Notes: generated from the sequence alone by a model not told the origin. Shown: positions 1 to 9,010, counted from the stretch's first letter. The stretch: DNA of 57,202 bases from Desulfotomaculaceae bacterium (GCA_028696455.1 JAQVGZ010000008.1:1-57202); one strand, 5' to 3'. A program made the numbers and translations.

Positions 1-392
1 TCCAGTTCCTTTCGCTGCACACCGACGGTTTTATCGCTTACCCCCAGCCCGGCCGCGATCTGCCGGTCGCTCATCCCCGGCGTCGCTTTCAGCTGCGCCC
101 GGATCAGGTCCTGCTTTTGCTCCCGGCTCAGGTGCCGCCGGGCCAGGTTGAGCCTGCGGGCGTGGGTCCACTTCTCCTCCTCACTGAGGCCCGCCCGGAT
201 CACCCGGGGCCAGTCCGCCAGCCCCAGCTCCCGGCAGGCCCGCACCCGGTGGTGGCCGTCCAGGATGTTGCCCGCTTCGTCATACTCCACCGGCACCTGC
301 ACCCCGCGCGCGGCAATGTCGGCCTTGAGCCCGGCAAACTCCTCGGCGGAGAGATCCGGCATCACCTGGTACTTTTCACCGGCCGGGTTCAC
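1..392 (-). CDS. ParB/RepB-like N-terminal domain protein (3' end outside window)
   Basis: The minus strand encodes a ParB-type DNA-binding or nuclease domain. The diagnostic stretch NILDGHHRVRACRELG is the ParB phosphate-binding signature, and the visible C-terminal part (SDRQIAAGLGVSDKTVGVQR) is a helix-turn-helix. The GTG start at 392 overlaps the TGA of the 62-residue gene before it (GTGA), so the two are probably translationally coupled. The frame runs off the left edge. ParB-like proteins of this sort are common on integrative elements, where they serve in partition or regulation; the exact role cannot be told here. A short piece of the same gene recurs near 24,280. Confidence 0.75.
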   Translation of the reverse strand, partial: MNPAGEKYQVMPDLSAEEFAGLKADIAARGVQVPVEYDEAGNILDGHHRVRACRELGLADWPRVIRAGLSEEEKWTHARRLNLARRHLSREQKQDLIRAQLKATPGMSDRQIAAGLGVSDKTVGVQRKEL

Positions 393-577
393 TTGGCCGC
401 CACCGCCCTGCACCCTTGCCCGCCGGAAACCCGGCTGCCCCTGCCGGCCTTGGGTCCGGGCGGCAGCCTGTCCAGCAGGCGGGCCAGCTTGTCCACGATG
501 TCCCCCCGGCGGGGGACCTCCTGCAGCGCCGGGTCCGCGGGTGCGGGGCCGATTATGGTGATTCTGATCGTCTGCAT
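389..577 (-). CDS. Small hypothetical protein coupled to the ParB-like gene
   Basis: This is a 62-residue Pro/Arg/Gly-rich ORF with an ATG at 577. AGAGGTG lies about 8 nt upstream of the start as a ribosome site. Its stop overlaps the start of the ParB-like gene, which supports real translation. I recognise no domain. The base composition is GC-richer than most of the window, as is that of the ParB-like gene, which suggests both came in with the same element. Confidence 0.5.
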   Translation of the reverse strand: MQTIRITIIGPAPADPALQEVPRRGDIVDKLARLLDRLPPGPKAGRGSRVSGGQGCRAVAAK

Positions 578-661
578 TTTTTACACCTCTTTTTGGGTTA
601 ATCGGTGTGGCTAAAAAATAGCCTCTATATATAAGCCACGGGAAAGGCCGATTCGGCCCCC

Positions 662-1057
662 CTAATCTAAAAAAATTTTTAATTTTTGATAAATTTTTTT
701 TAGCCGCTTCCTAATTGCTTTTTCATTAACGCCCTGCTCCCGGGCGATTTCAGAAATCGACCGCCCCTCATAAAAAACAGCAAGGATCAGTTCCCGCTGT
801 TGGGGGAGTAGCTTATCCAGGGCAGCCGGCAGGGCCCGGCTCATTTCTTTCCGCTCGAGGATGGCCGGTATGTCCTGACCCTGATCGGGCAGCTGCTTCC
901 CCTGTTCCGCCAGTTCACTGAAATACCGGTGCCGGCGTGTCTCCCGGCGGTTGCTGTTGGCAGTTTCCCGGTCGATGCTGACACAAACCTCCCCGATCAC
1001 GTCCGGCGCCTCCACCTCGAATCTCTCCCCGGTCAAAAACTCGTACTTGATTTTCAT
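662..1057 (-). CDS. Sigma-70 region 4-like protein
   Basis: The 131-residue protein ends in a typical sigma region 4 / LuxR-like helix-turn-helix, with LLPQQRELILAVFYEG followed by SISEIAREQGVNEKAIRKRL. The N-terminal half is charged and does not look like a region 2 domain, so this resembles the short sigma-like proteins of Firmicutes prophages and integrative elements rather than a full ECF sigma factor. An AAAGGAG ribosome site precedes the ATG at 1057. It lies in the same minus-strand block as the ParB-like gene and probably regulates element genes, which is inference. Confidence 0.7.
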   Translation of the reverse strand: MKIKYEFLTGERFEVEAPDVIGEVCVSIDRETANSNRRETRRHRYFSELAEQGKQLPDQGQDIPAILERKEMSRALPAALDKLLPQQRELILAVFYEGRSISEIAREQGVNEKAIRKRLKKIYQKLKIFLD

Positions 1058-1111
1058 TTGCCCAGCTCCTTTCAGCTTGGAAAGGAGCCTGGCAAGCAGC
1101 TATCAAGCCAC

Positions 1112-1152
1112 AAAAAAAACCTGACAAATAGCTTGATTAGCTACTTGTCAGG
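1112..1152 (-). terminator. Intrinsic terminator or attenuator upstream of the sigma-like gene
   Basis: On the minus strand a long stem pairs CCTGACAAGTAGCT with AGCTATTTGTCAGG around a loop of a few bases. It is followed directly by eight U residues. It would end transcription coming from the zinc-ribbon gene or attenuate the sigma-like gene. Confidence 0.75.
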
Positions 1153-1275
1153 CTCGTATGTCGCCTTCGCATCGTGCTCTGTACTAAGTGAGGGTAACCG
1201 GTAATCCTGGCTAGGTCAGCCGTTGTCACCGCCTGCCCTCTTTCTGCAGGTCGTCCTGTTTACCGTGACCACCCC
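1147..1275. repeat. Dispersed intergenic repeat, copy 1
   Basis: About 130 bp containing GTCAGGCTCG, GCATCGTG, GTAATCC, GTCAGCCGTTGT, CACCGCCTGC, CTGCAGG and TTACCGTGACCACCC recurs at 27,356-27,506 with scattered mismatches. Both copies are non-coding and both begin beside a hairpin built on CCTGAC/GTCAGG. I do not recognise the family. It travels with the zinc-ribbon/ImmR block at copy 1 and with an ImmR scrap at copy 2. Confidence 0.6.
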
Positions 1276-1318
1276 ATTCAGCTGCCGGCTCACCTCCGGT
1301 TGGGAGGCCCGCAGCGGG

Positions 1319-1567
1319 TCATATCATATTAAATTGTCTCGGAGTGTTTTCCAGCTTCTGCAGGCCGATTTCCGTCCGGCAGCTCCTGCATTTCATATAA
1401 TAATCCGCTGGCGACTCATCATTTCCCGATAAAGCTTTAATCAGCGTCCGCGTGCTTCGCGCAGCGTCAATAATCCGGCAGCCGCATTTGGGACAATGGA
1501 TTTGCTTGCGTTTGAGAAGCCTTCTGCTGCCATCTGTTCGCTTGATCCGGTGGTTGATTTCCTTCAC
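1319..1567 (-). CDS. Small zinc-ribbon protein
   Basis: The 82-residue basic protein has two CxxC knuckles (HCPKCGCR and MKCRSCRTE) about 40 residues apart, a classic zinc ribbon. The start is a GTG at 1567. The N-terminal third is Lys/Arg-rich, which would suit nucleic acid binding. Small zinc-ribbon proteins like this sit next to repressor genes in phages and integrative elements. It is divergent from the XRE/ImmA pair. Confidence 0.6.
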   Translation of the reverse strand: MKEINHRIKRTDGSRRLLKRKQIHCPKCGCRIIDAARSTRTLIKALSGNDESPADYYMKCRSCRTEIGLQKLENTPRQFNMI

Positions 1568-1608
1568 CTCATTTCTTTGTTATTAGTTATTTTTTCGTAA
1601 ACAACCTG

Positions 1609-1637
1609 TTGACAAGTGAAGTTACAGTCCATATAAT
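1609..1637 (+). promoter_or_regulatory. Consensus sigma-A promoter for the XRE/ImmA pair
   Basis: TTGACA at 1609-1614 and TATAAT at 1632-1637 are separated by exactly 17 bp. A GTGAAGTTA box lies inside the spacer, where a bound repressor would block RNA polymerase. The first downstream gene is the XRE regulator at 1758. Confidence 0.85.
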
Positions 1638-1733
1638 AAATAATAACTTCACCAACTTCCTCTTTTACTTTAACAGAACCGGTGAACTTCTGTCAATATA
1701 AAAAATGAAGTAAGTGAAGTTTAGGTGAAGTTA
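1616..1733. promoter_or_regulatory. Operator array of GTGAAGTT boxes
   Basis: Boxes matching GTGAAGTTA occur at 1616-1624 (+), 1643-1652 (inverted, TAACTTCACC), 1713-1721 and 1724-1733. Weaker versions lie at 1681-1690 and 1704-1712. They surround the promoter and the leader of the XRE gene, as expected for autoregulation by that repressor. The assignment to this repressor is inference from position. Confidence 0.65.
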
Positions 1734-1757
1734 GCTCAGCGGAAAGGAAGATTGGCC

Positions 1758-2195
1758 ATGAAACAGTTTTCGGAAAAAGTGCGCGAAGCGAGGCGGTTGC
1801 TGAATCTGACCCAGGCAGAGCTGGGGCAACTGGTGGGCGTTTCTAAACGGGCTATCGTGGCCTATGAAACCGGCAGGGCCCGGCCCCGCCACAATGTCAA
1901 GCGCAAGCTGGCCGAAACACTCAGAGTATCGGTTGATTATCTTGACCATGACGAAATTGCAGATCCGGCTTACGGCCAGGACAAAACCGAATACATAGAG
2001 GAAACACGGGAACGTTTTGGCAGCCGGGCGGCTAAGGAGATTGATTTTTTGCTGGAGCGGAATAAGGCGCTCTTTGCGGGCGGCTCTCTCGATCAAGATG
2101 CTAAAGACGCCTTCTTTGCTTCGATTACCAAAGCTTACTGGGCAGCTAAGGAAGAAGCGCGCAAAATCTACGGGCGCAAAAACAAGGATAACTGA
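1758..2195 (+). CDS. XRE-family repressor (ImmR-like)
   Basis: The ATG at 1758, preceded by AAAGGAAG, is preferred over an earlier in-frame start at 1725 that has no ribosome site. The 145-residue protein has an N-terminal HTH_3 domain (SEKVREARRLLNLTQAELG, then VSKRAIVAYETGRARP, residues about 5-60). A hydrophilic C-terminal region that could contact the neighbouring protease follows. It is followed by an ImmA-type metalloprotease, as in the ImmR/ImmA pair of ICEBs1, where the protease inactivates the repressor to de-repress the element. It is probably the master switch of the element whose remains fill the left part of the window. Confidence 0.85.
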   Translation: MKQFSEKVREARRLLNLTQAELGQLVGVSKRAIVAYETGRARPRHNVKRKLAETLRVSVDYLDHDEIADPAYGQDKTEYIEETRERFGSRAAKEIDFLLERNKALFAGGSLDQDAKDAFFASITKAYWAAKEEARKIYGRKNKDN

Positions 2196-2227
2196 TCTAT
2201 AACCCAGTAAGGGCAGGTGGTTGGCAG

Positions 2228-2752
2228 TTGATTGAATATATTTGCGGCCGGGTCGCGCTCATCAGGAAAAAATATGGCCAGAGTGATCCCCACCGGCTTT
2301 GCCGGGACATGAAAATACTGCTGTTAAATGAAGCTATGGGTCATGGCCCCGCCTCCTGCAAGGGTTTTTTCCTTTACCAGTCACGGCAGCCGGTAATCAC
2401 GGTGAATAGCGATCAGCCCGAGCAGGTGCAGCGGGTGATCCTGGCGCATGAAATTGGGCATGCCGTACTGCACCGCAAAGCATCCGGCATCAGGGCGTTC
2501 CATGATTTTGCCCTGTTTGACGGCACCTCTGTCTATGAATACGAGGCGAATATTTTTGCCGCTGAGTATCTTATGCATGACGACGTGGTACTCAATCTCC
2601 TGAACGAGGATATTTCGTTTTTCGGAGCGGCAAGCCTGCTGAATGTGCCGGCCGAGCTGCTGGACTTTAAATTCCGGGTCCTGAAGCGCAAGGGCTATAA
2701 GCTTGACCCGCCGCTGATGGCCAATTCTAAATTTCTAAAGAACATTGATTGA
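2228..2752 (+). CDS. ImmA/IrrE-family metallo-endopeptidase
   Basis: The 174-residue protein has the zinc motif VILAHEIGHAVLHRK (HEIGH) at about residues 73-87 and a downstream acidic residue in EYEANIFAAEYLM, the standard ImmA/IrrE arrangement. Translation starts at a TTG at 2228 after a GGCAGGTGG-like ribosome site. Its partner is the XRE repressor 32 nt upstream, and the expected role is cleavage of that repressor in response to a cell signal. A fragment matching its last 19 codons or so is found at 12,556-12,612. Confidence 0.85.
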   Translation: MIEYICGRVALIRKKYGQSDPHRLCRDMKILLLNEAMGHGPASCKGFFLYQSRQPVITVNSDQPEQVQRVILAHEIGHAVLHRKASGIRAFHDFALFDGTSVYEYEANIFAAEYLMHDDVVLNLLNEDISFFGAASLLNVPAELLDFKFRVLKRKGYKLDPPLMANSKFLKNID

Positions 2753-2777
2753 TATATCTTTTTACTGCAGCAAGCGC

Positions 2778-3044
2778 TCATTTCGATTGTCCCTTATGAT
2801 CGTGATAAAACGCTTTAAGCGACTTTTTTGTCTCCTCATCCAGGTAATGCCAGCGCACACCCTGAATCGCGCCCTCTAAGGCTGATAACCGCATAATGCA
2901 GGCGGACGGGTCGCGGGCAAGAATCCGGAGCCACGCTTCACGGCTACCTATGTTTCTTAACTCTTCAACTGTGGTAATACCAACATCCACAAGCTGCGCT
3001 TCTAATTTCGCAGCGATATTCGGCAGTTTTGATAATTCACCCAT
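2778..3044 (-). CDS. TfoX C-terminal domain protein
   Basis: This 88-residue protein is a stand-alone TfoX/Sxy C-terminal domain: LPNIAAKLEAQLVDVGI, TVEELRNIGSREAW, then ALEGAIQGVRWHYL. In proteobacteria the TfoX family is tied to competence regulation; in Firmicutes stand-alone domains have no settled role. It overlaps the preceding ORF by 8 nt and may have been separated from its N-terminal domain. Confidence 0.75.
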   Translation of the reverse strand: MGELSKLPNIAAKLEAQLVDVGITTVEELRNIGSREAWLRILARDPSACIMRLSALEGAIQGVRWHYLDEETKKSLKAFYHDHKGQSK

Positions 3045-3357
3045 TTGGCTGCTGTCCTTTCTTCTTTGTTGGTTTTGGTAACTGAGTTACTGGTTCGAGT
3101 GCGGCAACGATCGCCCGTGTCAGTCCGGCATTGTCAATGCCGAGAACACAATGCTCTTTTGCGCCGTCGTAGGGGAAAATACGGATAACCGCGACTGTCC
3201 TTTTTGCTTCCACGGGTAGATAAAATGCCAAATACTTGTCGATTGGCAGGACCCGGAAGCCTTTGCTATGCCATGGCTCTTTTTCGTAAAGACAAAAACG
3301 CAGGGGCATTTCATTTAGTTTCGCGACCGCGTCCAAGATCCGCCGTGGTGATAACAA
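3037..3357 (-). pseudogene. RelE/ParE-like toxin fragment
   Basis: Residues about 12-60 resemble the C-terminal half of a RelE/ParE toxin: LNEMPLRFCLYEKEPW, FRVLPIDKYLAFYLP, KRTVAVIRIFPY. The N-terminal helices of a normal toxin are missing, the only start is a TTG without a good ribosome site, and the last 40 residues do not fit the family. No antitoxin gene is adjacent. A second scrap of the same toxin lies at 24,575-24,616. I read it as a decayed toxin joined to unrelated sequence. Confidence 0.5.
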
Positions 3358-3428
3358 ACATCACTTTATTCGCACTGTGCTCCTCAATGGTATGCGCTGC
3401 GCGTTAATTATTTTTTGGGCGGGAACGC

Positions 3429-6035
3429 TTAAAACAAATCCACCCCACACTCCGGGCACACTAGATTCCTGCTTACATCCTCGCTACCACAGTTGGCGCA
3501 TAAATATTTTTCTTCGCCCTCGATCAAGCTCAGTCCCATATCCTTTATCCTTTTTAATTCCCGCCCATCCTCCATTTGTAAATGGTAAAAACTAGACGGA
3601 CCATCAGTAAAATATTCCACCACAGTGCCCCTCTGACCAGAACGCATAGCAACTTTTGCTCCAGGTTGGTATAATTTCCGGCCAAATTTCAGCTCTTCAC
3701 CGGCTTCTTCATTAGAAAGCTCGCTGATCGAGGTAAAGCCTCCCATGGTGCGGTGCTGGTAGGATGAGGAGATGCTGATCTGGGGACTGGTTTGCCGGTA
3801 GAGGTCTGTAATTCGGTACAATATCGATAGCGCATCTTTTTTACTAAGGTGTTCGTTATCCTCAAACCACCTGGGCGCCTGAATACAAGCCGGACAGCCC
3901 CGGTCAAAGTTATCCCGGTCACAGTGATCACAATAGAGCAGCCTCTCTTCAACCGGCTGGAGCAATTCTTCAAATACATCAAATAAGCCTGATGAAATAC
4001 CCAAGCCACCCGAAGTAGTATCGAAAAAATAAACAACTGAACAATTGTCTAATTTTTTTACTACAGAGTGGGTGGCAATATCCGCACTGTCGCAGGAGTT
4101 ATGAATGATATATAAATTAGAGACGGCATGGGCAAAGGCGTTTAAACCGTTTCGCGTGCATTCGCCAAACTGCGTTAAAAACTTAAGCCATACTCCTTCG
4201 GTGATCACCCGTCTTTGCAGAGGGCTAGGATATTTTCTTTGAACCCAACTGCCTTTGATCTTTTCTCTATAGCCGGTTGTACGGGTGATCACAGCAACCG
4301 TTGTGTGATACATTTCCAACATTCCCGGCCATACTGCTTTCCGGAAAATGGTGCCCCCTTGCGCCCTTTCCTTAACTATTACATAACCTGTCGGTGATGT
4401 GCTGGCAGTATTTTTTTCGCGGTTAACCTTAATGGCAAAATCTTTGCTAATAATCCGGTCGACCCGGTAAGCCTCGCCCATATGCCTGTAGACAGCCTGC
4501 AGGTAAGCCTCCCTTAATACCTGGGACCAGGTAATGGTGCCCAGGCGCTTTTCCCCGCCTGCAGTAAAAATTTCATAGGTGGGGTCATCAATGCCCCTTA
4601 GTCCGAAGAGACTATGGGGGTCATTGCTGGTTAAAACATCATCAACAATATCGATGTTATTGATTTTTTCTTCTAAATCTACAAAATCCCGGCCAAAGAT
4701 ATCAACAGCCAGTTCAGGATGATCAAAACTTCCGCTTTCTACCCGCGCACAGGCGAAATGGGATAAAATCAGCTGTTTATTATCCAGATGCAGGGTCAGC
4801 TCCTCCAGCGGGCGTTCATACAACCTATCCGGATGTGTGCGGTAATAATCATCGATAGCGTTATCTATCGGAAAAATCAGCACCTTGCCCTGGCTGCCCG
4901 AACTGCGTCCAACCCGGCCAACCCTTTGCCAGAAACTCATTGCTGTTGACGGAAGTCCAATCAGCAGACAGTATTCCATATTGGGCAAATCAACGCCAAG
5001 CTCCAGAGCCGAGGTAGATATTACGCCGCAAAGCTGTCCATCCCGCAGTGTATTTTCAATATTTTGCCGGTCCTCGGCTTCATAACCTGATCTATAGGGC
5101 ATCACCTTATTCTTTAAACCAGGATGGGCCAGGATAAGATCATTGTAATATTGCTCGGTCAATCGGCGTGAATGGCAGAAAGCAATAAATCTCATGTTTT
5201 TTTCCGTTAAAGTCGCGATTAATTGGTTCAATTCACCTGCTCCCGTAATAATAAAACGCCTGCCTACTGATGGTGTACCATTTTTACTCTCGTCTACTAC
5301 CGTAAATTTGAGAGAAGTAAGCATTTCCATATGCCTGCCCGGATCGCGGGAGGTTGCGCTGGCTGCCAAAATTTGAAACTTGGCTCCCTTTCTCCTGCAT
5401 ATTTGCCTGAGCCTTCTCATTACAAATGCCATATTGCTGCCAAAAGCCCCGCTGTATATATGGCACTCATCTAAAATCACAAATTTCAGATTACGAAAAA
5501 GAGCGTCGTATTCCCGCTCATGATTACGCTTAAGCATAGTCATATGTAAAACATCCGGGGTGCAGAGCAATATACGCCCTTTCTGCAGCGCTTTTTTTCG
5601 CCCTGCTGTGTCTATATCACCGTCAAAGCGGTAAATCTGGTCGCCCAAGCCAAAATTTGCAACCATCTCCTGCAATGATTTCAATTGATCCCCGGCCAGA
5701 GCTTTCGTAGGGTAGAAAAATAAGGCCCGGCTGTCTTGCTCTTTCAATAATTCATTCAGAACGGGCAAGGCGAAACTGATCGTTTTTCCGGAGGCCGTGC
5801 CGGTTGCCAGCACAACATTTTCGCCCCTTATCGCTGCTTCAATACCCAGGGCCTGGTGCAGGTAAAGTTTTCCCTTGAACTTACCTTCAATATAAGCTTT
5901 AATTTTCGGATGCAGTCCCGGGCAACTGACATAACGGCCCTCCCTGGGTGCCTGGACGTGTTCATGCTCAATGCTGAAGCCGCATCTGGTCAATAGCTCC
6001 TCAATGCCATCATTAATTTCCTGACTCTGTGACAT
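3429..6035 (-). CDS. DEAD/DEAH-box helicase with DUF1998 (copy A)
   Basis: This 868-residue superfamily 2 helicase is of the YprA/MrfA type. Motifs in order are Walker A ATGTASGKT, DECH box ILDECHIYSGAFG, SAT, then TSALELGVDLP and QRVGRVGRSS in the second RecA domain. The C-terminal part holds a DUF1998 four-cysteine cluster (YCDHCDRDNFDRGCPAC), and a terminal zinc ribbon (CANCGSEDV, VCPECGVDLF) closes the protein. I chose the ATG at 6035 (MSQSQEI) because GAGGGAG lies upstream and the upstream gene ends at 6062; an in-frame start at 6092 would overlap that gene. MrfA itself acts in excision repair of DNA cross-links. DUF1998 proteins also occur in phage-defence systems such as DISARM. All motifs look intact. 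Confidence 0.85.
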   Translation of the reverse strand: MSQSQEINDGIEELLTRCGFSIEHEHVQAPREGRYVSCPGLHPKIKAYIEGKFKGKLYLHQALGIEAAIRGENVVLATGTASGKTISFALPVLNELLKEQDSRALFFYPTKALAGDQLKSLQEMVANFGLGDQIYRFDGDIDTAGRKKALQKGRILLCTPDVLHMTMLKRNHEREYDALFRNLKFVILDECHIYSGAFGSNMAFVMRRLRQICRRKGAKFQILAASATSRDPGRHMEMLTSLKFTVVDESKNGTPSVGRRFIITGAGELNQLIATLTEKNMRFIAFCHSRRLTEQYYNDLILAHPGLKNKVMPYRSGYEAEDRQNIENTLRDGQLCGVISTSALELGVDLPNMEYCLLIGLPSTAMSFWQRVGRVGRSSGSQGKVLIFPIDNAIDDYYRTHPDRLYERPLEELTLHLDNKQLILSHFACARVESGSFDHPELAVDIFGRDFVDLEEKINNIDIVDDVLTSNDPHSLFGLRGIDDPTYEIFTAGGEKRLGTITWSQVLREAYLQAVYRHMGEAYRVDRIISKDFAIKVNREKNTASTSPTGYVIVKERAQGGTIFRKAVWPGMLEMYHTTVAVITRTTGYREKIKGSWVQRKYPSPLQRRVITEGVWLKFLTQFGECTRNGLNAFAHAVSNLYIIHNSCDSADIATHSVVKKLDNCSVVYFFDTTSGGLGISSGLFDVFEELLQPVEERLLYCDHCDRDNFDRGCPACIQAPRWFEDNEHLSKKDALSILYRITDLYRQTSPQISISSSYQHRTMGGFTSISELSNEEAGEELKFGRKLYQPGAKVAMRSGQRGTVVEYFTDGPSSFYHLQMEDGRELKRIKDMGLSLIEGEEKYLCANCGSEDVSRNLVCPECGVDLF

Positions 6036-6061
6036 AACCTGTTTCTCCCTCTTTTCAATAG

Positions 6062-8647
6062 CTATTTGAGCAAGACACCGCAAATCGGGCAATACTCCTC
6101 TTCTAGATCAATTAATTCCTGGCCACAGTTCACACACCATCGTTCCACTTTTCCTTGGATCAAGGTCAGCCTGTTGCCTAAGTATTTGGACATCTGGTCA
6201 CCGATCTGGATTCTGTACAGCCTGTCCTCAATGATCCCGTTATAAAAAGCTTCACTATCCAATACAATACCCTCCTGGTGTTTTCCGGTATAGACCAGTG
6301 AGCCGCTGGCCAGCATGGTCCGTCCGAAGCACCTATCTCCTTGCCGGTAGCTGGCCTGATTTTTTAAATTAAGGTCTTCCCTAATTTCATTTTCAACAGG
6401 CAAATGTGTTCCAATTAAAGTTATAAGCTCGTTAATTAGTTTGAGTGTATCTTTGCGGGTATTGTTGGCGTAATTGAACCAGCTGTTGCTGATCACGCAT
6501 TTGTAGCAGCCATAATCCGCCGTGTCCTCGTTAACAGAGCAGTTTGGACAGTGTGAAATTGTTTGATTTGCTACCTCAAGCAATTTTTCAAATAAACCGA
6601 CCACCTTACTGGTAATACCCAGACCGCCGGCAGTGGAATCAAAAAGGTAAATCTGGGCCTCATGATTTTCCTTGCTCCAGGCATAAGCTCCAATATCATC
6701 TTTAGAGCAGTGATAAACAATCGGGTAGGCGTTTTCCAAAGCGCTGGCCAGCCCCATTACTGCTCCATGGGTGATGTTATGCAGCCCGGAGAGGCTGATT
6801 ACCGTCCCGTTAGTAACAAAATAGCGGATCATGGGCTGCAGGTAGGAGACCTCGGTTTTTTTCTTATTAATTGTTTCAGTGTATCCGGTTATCTTCTCCG
6901 TAATACTTAAACCTGTTTCCCATACCTTAAGGCCTGGCCAAACTTTTGATTTGACTGCCCGGCTGGTAGGCCGGGGTCTAACAAAAACCTCTGTTTTGGG
7001 GCGGGTGCTGGCCATTGGACAGCGGGAGTCAACATAAATCTTATGGTCGGTATAGGAAATCTTTTTTACCCGATAACGCTTTCCCATATGCAGATAAATA
7101 GCGCTCTTATAGGCCTCCCTAAGGATTTGTGAATAGGTGATTTGCCCGATAGGAGGGTCGTTACTGTGCTGGCCATGAACGATATTATAAGTGGGGTCAT
7201 CAACACACCTGATTTGAACCTTAAAGTGAGGCGCCTGGTCATATAAAATATCATCGGGGCAGTCGTACAAATTTACATGATTGGCAATTTGCATAAACTC
7301 CCTGCCAAAGATGTTTTCATCAAAATTTGGCTCGTCGTAATGGAGAGCTTCCGCTCTGGCGCAGGCAAAATGGTCAATTAAGATTTGTTTGTTGCCAAGA
7401 CTAATTACCAGATCCTCCATTTGTCTTTCAAAAAGCTCTCTGGGGTGGTTAAAATAATAATCGTCATAAGGTGAATCGCCGGCGCAGATAATTACTGCGC
7501 CAGGGGTTTTTCGCCCAACCCGGCCGGCCCGCTGAACCATACTGATCTTATTGCCGGGCAGGCCGGACATGACACATACGTCCAGGTGGGGTAAATCAAT
7601 ACCCATTTCCAAAGCGGAAGTGCAAAATAGCCCCGCCAGTTTACCATTGGACAGGGCGTCTTCTATTGCAGCCCTGTCTTCAGCCTCATATCCCGCGCGG
7701 TAGGGCATGATTCTATCTAAGATCTCCGGGAATGACTGCTTAAAATGCATCGTTAAGTTTTCAACTTCTTTACGGGTATTGCAGAAGATCAAAAACTGTT
7801 TGCCAGCCTGGATAAAGCTCCTGGTGAGTTTTAAGATAAAGGTACTGAGCTTGTTTTCTTCAGGGATATTGACCAGGTAATATTTTTTCCCCGCCACAGG
7901 ACTGCCGTTATCTGCCTCGCCAATTAAATTAATATCATCCAGTCCGGTTAGCGCTTTGACATGCTCCCCGGGAGAACCAATAGTCGCACTGGACAATATA
8001 AACTGAGGTGAATTATGGTGATTTTTACATACCTGACGCAGCCGCCTGATTAACATTGCCATATGTGAACCAAAAGCACCACTATAAATGTGACACTCAT
8101 CTAATACTACATATCTTAAATTAGCAAAGAAATCCTTATAATATTCCTCTTTATTTAATCTTAATAAAGAGGTATTCAGCACATCAGGGGTAGCCACCAG
8201 CAAACGGCCGTTTTTGATCGCCTTTAAACGCTCCTCTCCCTTAACATCGCCATCATACTTTTGAACTACTTCCCTTAATCTTAATGCCCCGAACCATTCT
8301 TGCAGCTTTTTGATCTGATCATTGGAAAGGGCTTTGATGGGAAAAATGAACAGGCTTCTCGCCGTCGGGCTTTTAACCAGCTCATTTATCACCGGCAATA
8401 TAAAGCAAAGTGATTTTCCCGATGCCGTAGACGTGTTTATGGCCACATTCCTGCCGGCCAAGCTAAGCTCAATACTATTGTGCTGGTGCGAGTAGAGTCC
8501 ACCCCGGTGTTTTAACTTAGTAAGCATATAAAGGGCATTATCCAGCCCTTTGGGTATGTCCATCATTCTCCCGGGAGAAGGCGGTTCTTCCCTGGTGTAA
8601 ATTATTTTCGCAGATATCTTTCTTAAAATGTTGTCAATCTCGCTCAA
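6062..8647 (-). CDS. DEAD/DEAH-box helicase with DUF1998 (copy B)
   Basis: The 861-residue paralogue of copy A is encoded immediately upstream of it. Motifs are NTSTASGKS (Walker A), VLDECHIYSGAFG, SSAT, TSALEMGIDLP and QRAGRVGRKT. The DUF1998 cysteines follow (CPNCSVNEDTADYGCYKC), with a terminal zinc ribbon (CVNCGQELI, YCPICGVLL). Translation starts at a TTG at 8647 with an AAAGGAGGG site upstream. The tandem pair is probably co-transcribed. Divergence between the copies is considerable outside the motifs, so this is an old duplication or a heteromeric pair rather than a recent repeat. Confidence 0.85.
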   Translation of the reverse strand: MSEIDNILRKISAKIIYTREEPPSPGRMMDIPKGLDNALYMLTKLKHRGGLYSHQHNSIELSLAGRNVAINTSTASGKSLCFILPVINELVKSPTARSLFIFPIKALSNDQIKKLQEWFGALRLREVVQKYDGDVKGEERLKAIKNGRLLVATPDVLNTSLLRLNKEEYYKDFFANLRYVVLDECHIYSGAFGSHMAMLIRRLRQVCKNHHNSPQFILSSATIGSPGEHVKALTGLDDINLIGEADNGSPVAGKKYYLVNIPEENKLSTFILKLTRSFIQAGKQFLIFCNTRKEVENLTMHFKQSFPEILDRIMPYRAGYEAEDRAAIEDALSNGKLAGLFCTSALEMGIDLPHLDVCVMSGLPGNKISMVQRAGRVGRKTPGAVIICAGDSPYDDYYFNHPRELFERQMEDLVISLGNKQILIDHFACARAEALHYDEPNFDENIFGREFMQIANHVNLYDCPDDILYDQAPHFKVQIRCVDDPTYNIVHGQHSNDPPIGQITYSQILREAYKSAIYLHMGKRYRVKKISYTDHKIYVDSRCPMASTRPKTEVFVRPRPTSRAVKSKVWPGLKVWETGLSITEKITGYTETINKKKTEVSYLQPMIRYFVTNGTVISLSGLHNITHGAVMGLASALENAYPIVYHCSKDDIGAYAWSKENHEAQIYLFDSTAGGLGITSKVVGLFEKLLEVANQTISHCPNCSVNEDTADYGCYKCVISNSWFNYANNTRKDTLKLINELITLIGTHLPVENEIREDLNLKNQASYRQGDRCFGRTMLASGSLVYTGKHQEGIVLDSEAFYNGIIEDRLYRIQIGDQMSKYLGNRLTLIQGKVERWCVNCGQELIDLEEEYCPICGVLLK

Positions 8648-8796
8648 AAGACACCCTCCTTTGTAGCCAAGTCTTCAAATGTTGAGCTATAGAAAAATGA
8701 TGCTATAAGCGCGAGACAACAGTCAGTCACTGACAAAAAAATTTTCTCAGAAACCTTTTTAATGATTTTATCAGCACAGATTCACATACACGCTAT

Positions 8797-8991
8797 TTAT
8801 ACCGGTCTAAAGCGTTTAAGACCATACTGTTTCATTTGGTCACCTAGGTAGTCTTCATGAAGCTTGTGGAGTTTCTCAACCACCTTTTTTCGAGCGGCAA
8901 CAACCAGTGGATCTTCACTGCGCGCATTTTCCAGGGAAACACAATCAAAATCCTCTTTTTTAAAGAATCTTTCACTATCTATTGGAAACAC
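8797..8991 (-). CDS. 64-residue ORF between helicase genes, possibly a fragment
   Basis: This short ORF starts at a GTG 19 nt after the helicase-nuclease gene. It is highly charged, with NARSEDPLVVAARKKVVEKL forming a likely helix. The frame is open upstream to the stop of the preceding gene and no convincing ribosome site is visible. It could be a small accessory subunit of the helicase cluster or the surviving N-terminal part of a larger protein. I do not recognise it. Confidence 0.4.
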   Translation of the reverse strand: MFPIDSERFFKKEDFDCVSLENARSEDPLVVAARKKVVEKLHKLHEDYLGDQMKQYGLKRFRPV

Positions 8992-9010
8992 CTCCCAGAC
9001 AACAGCTTAT

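Noticed and set aside
117-614. Long plus-strand ORFs over the ParB-like gene
   Set aside because: They are antisense frames in GC-rich DNA; the minus strand has the ParB signature, ribosome site and coupled start.
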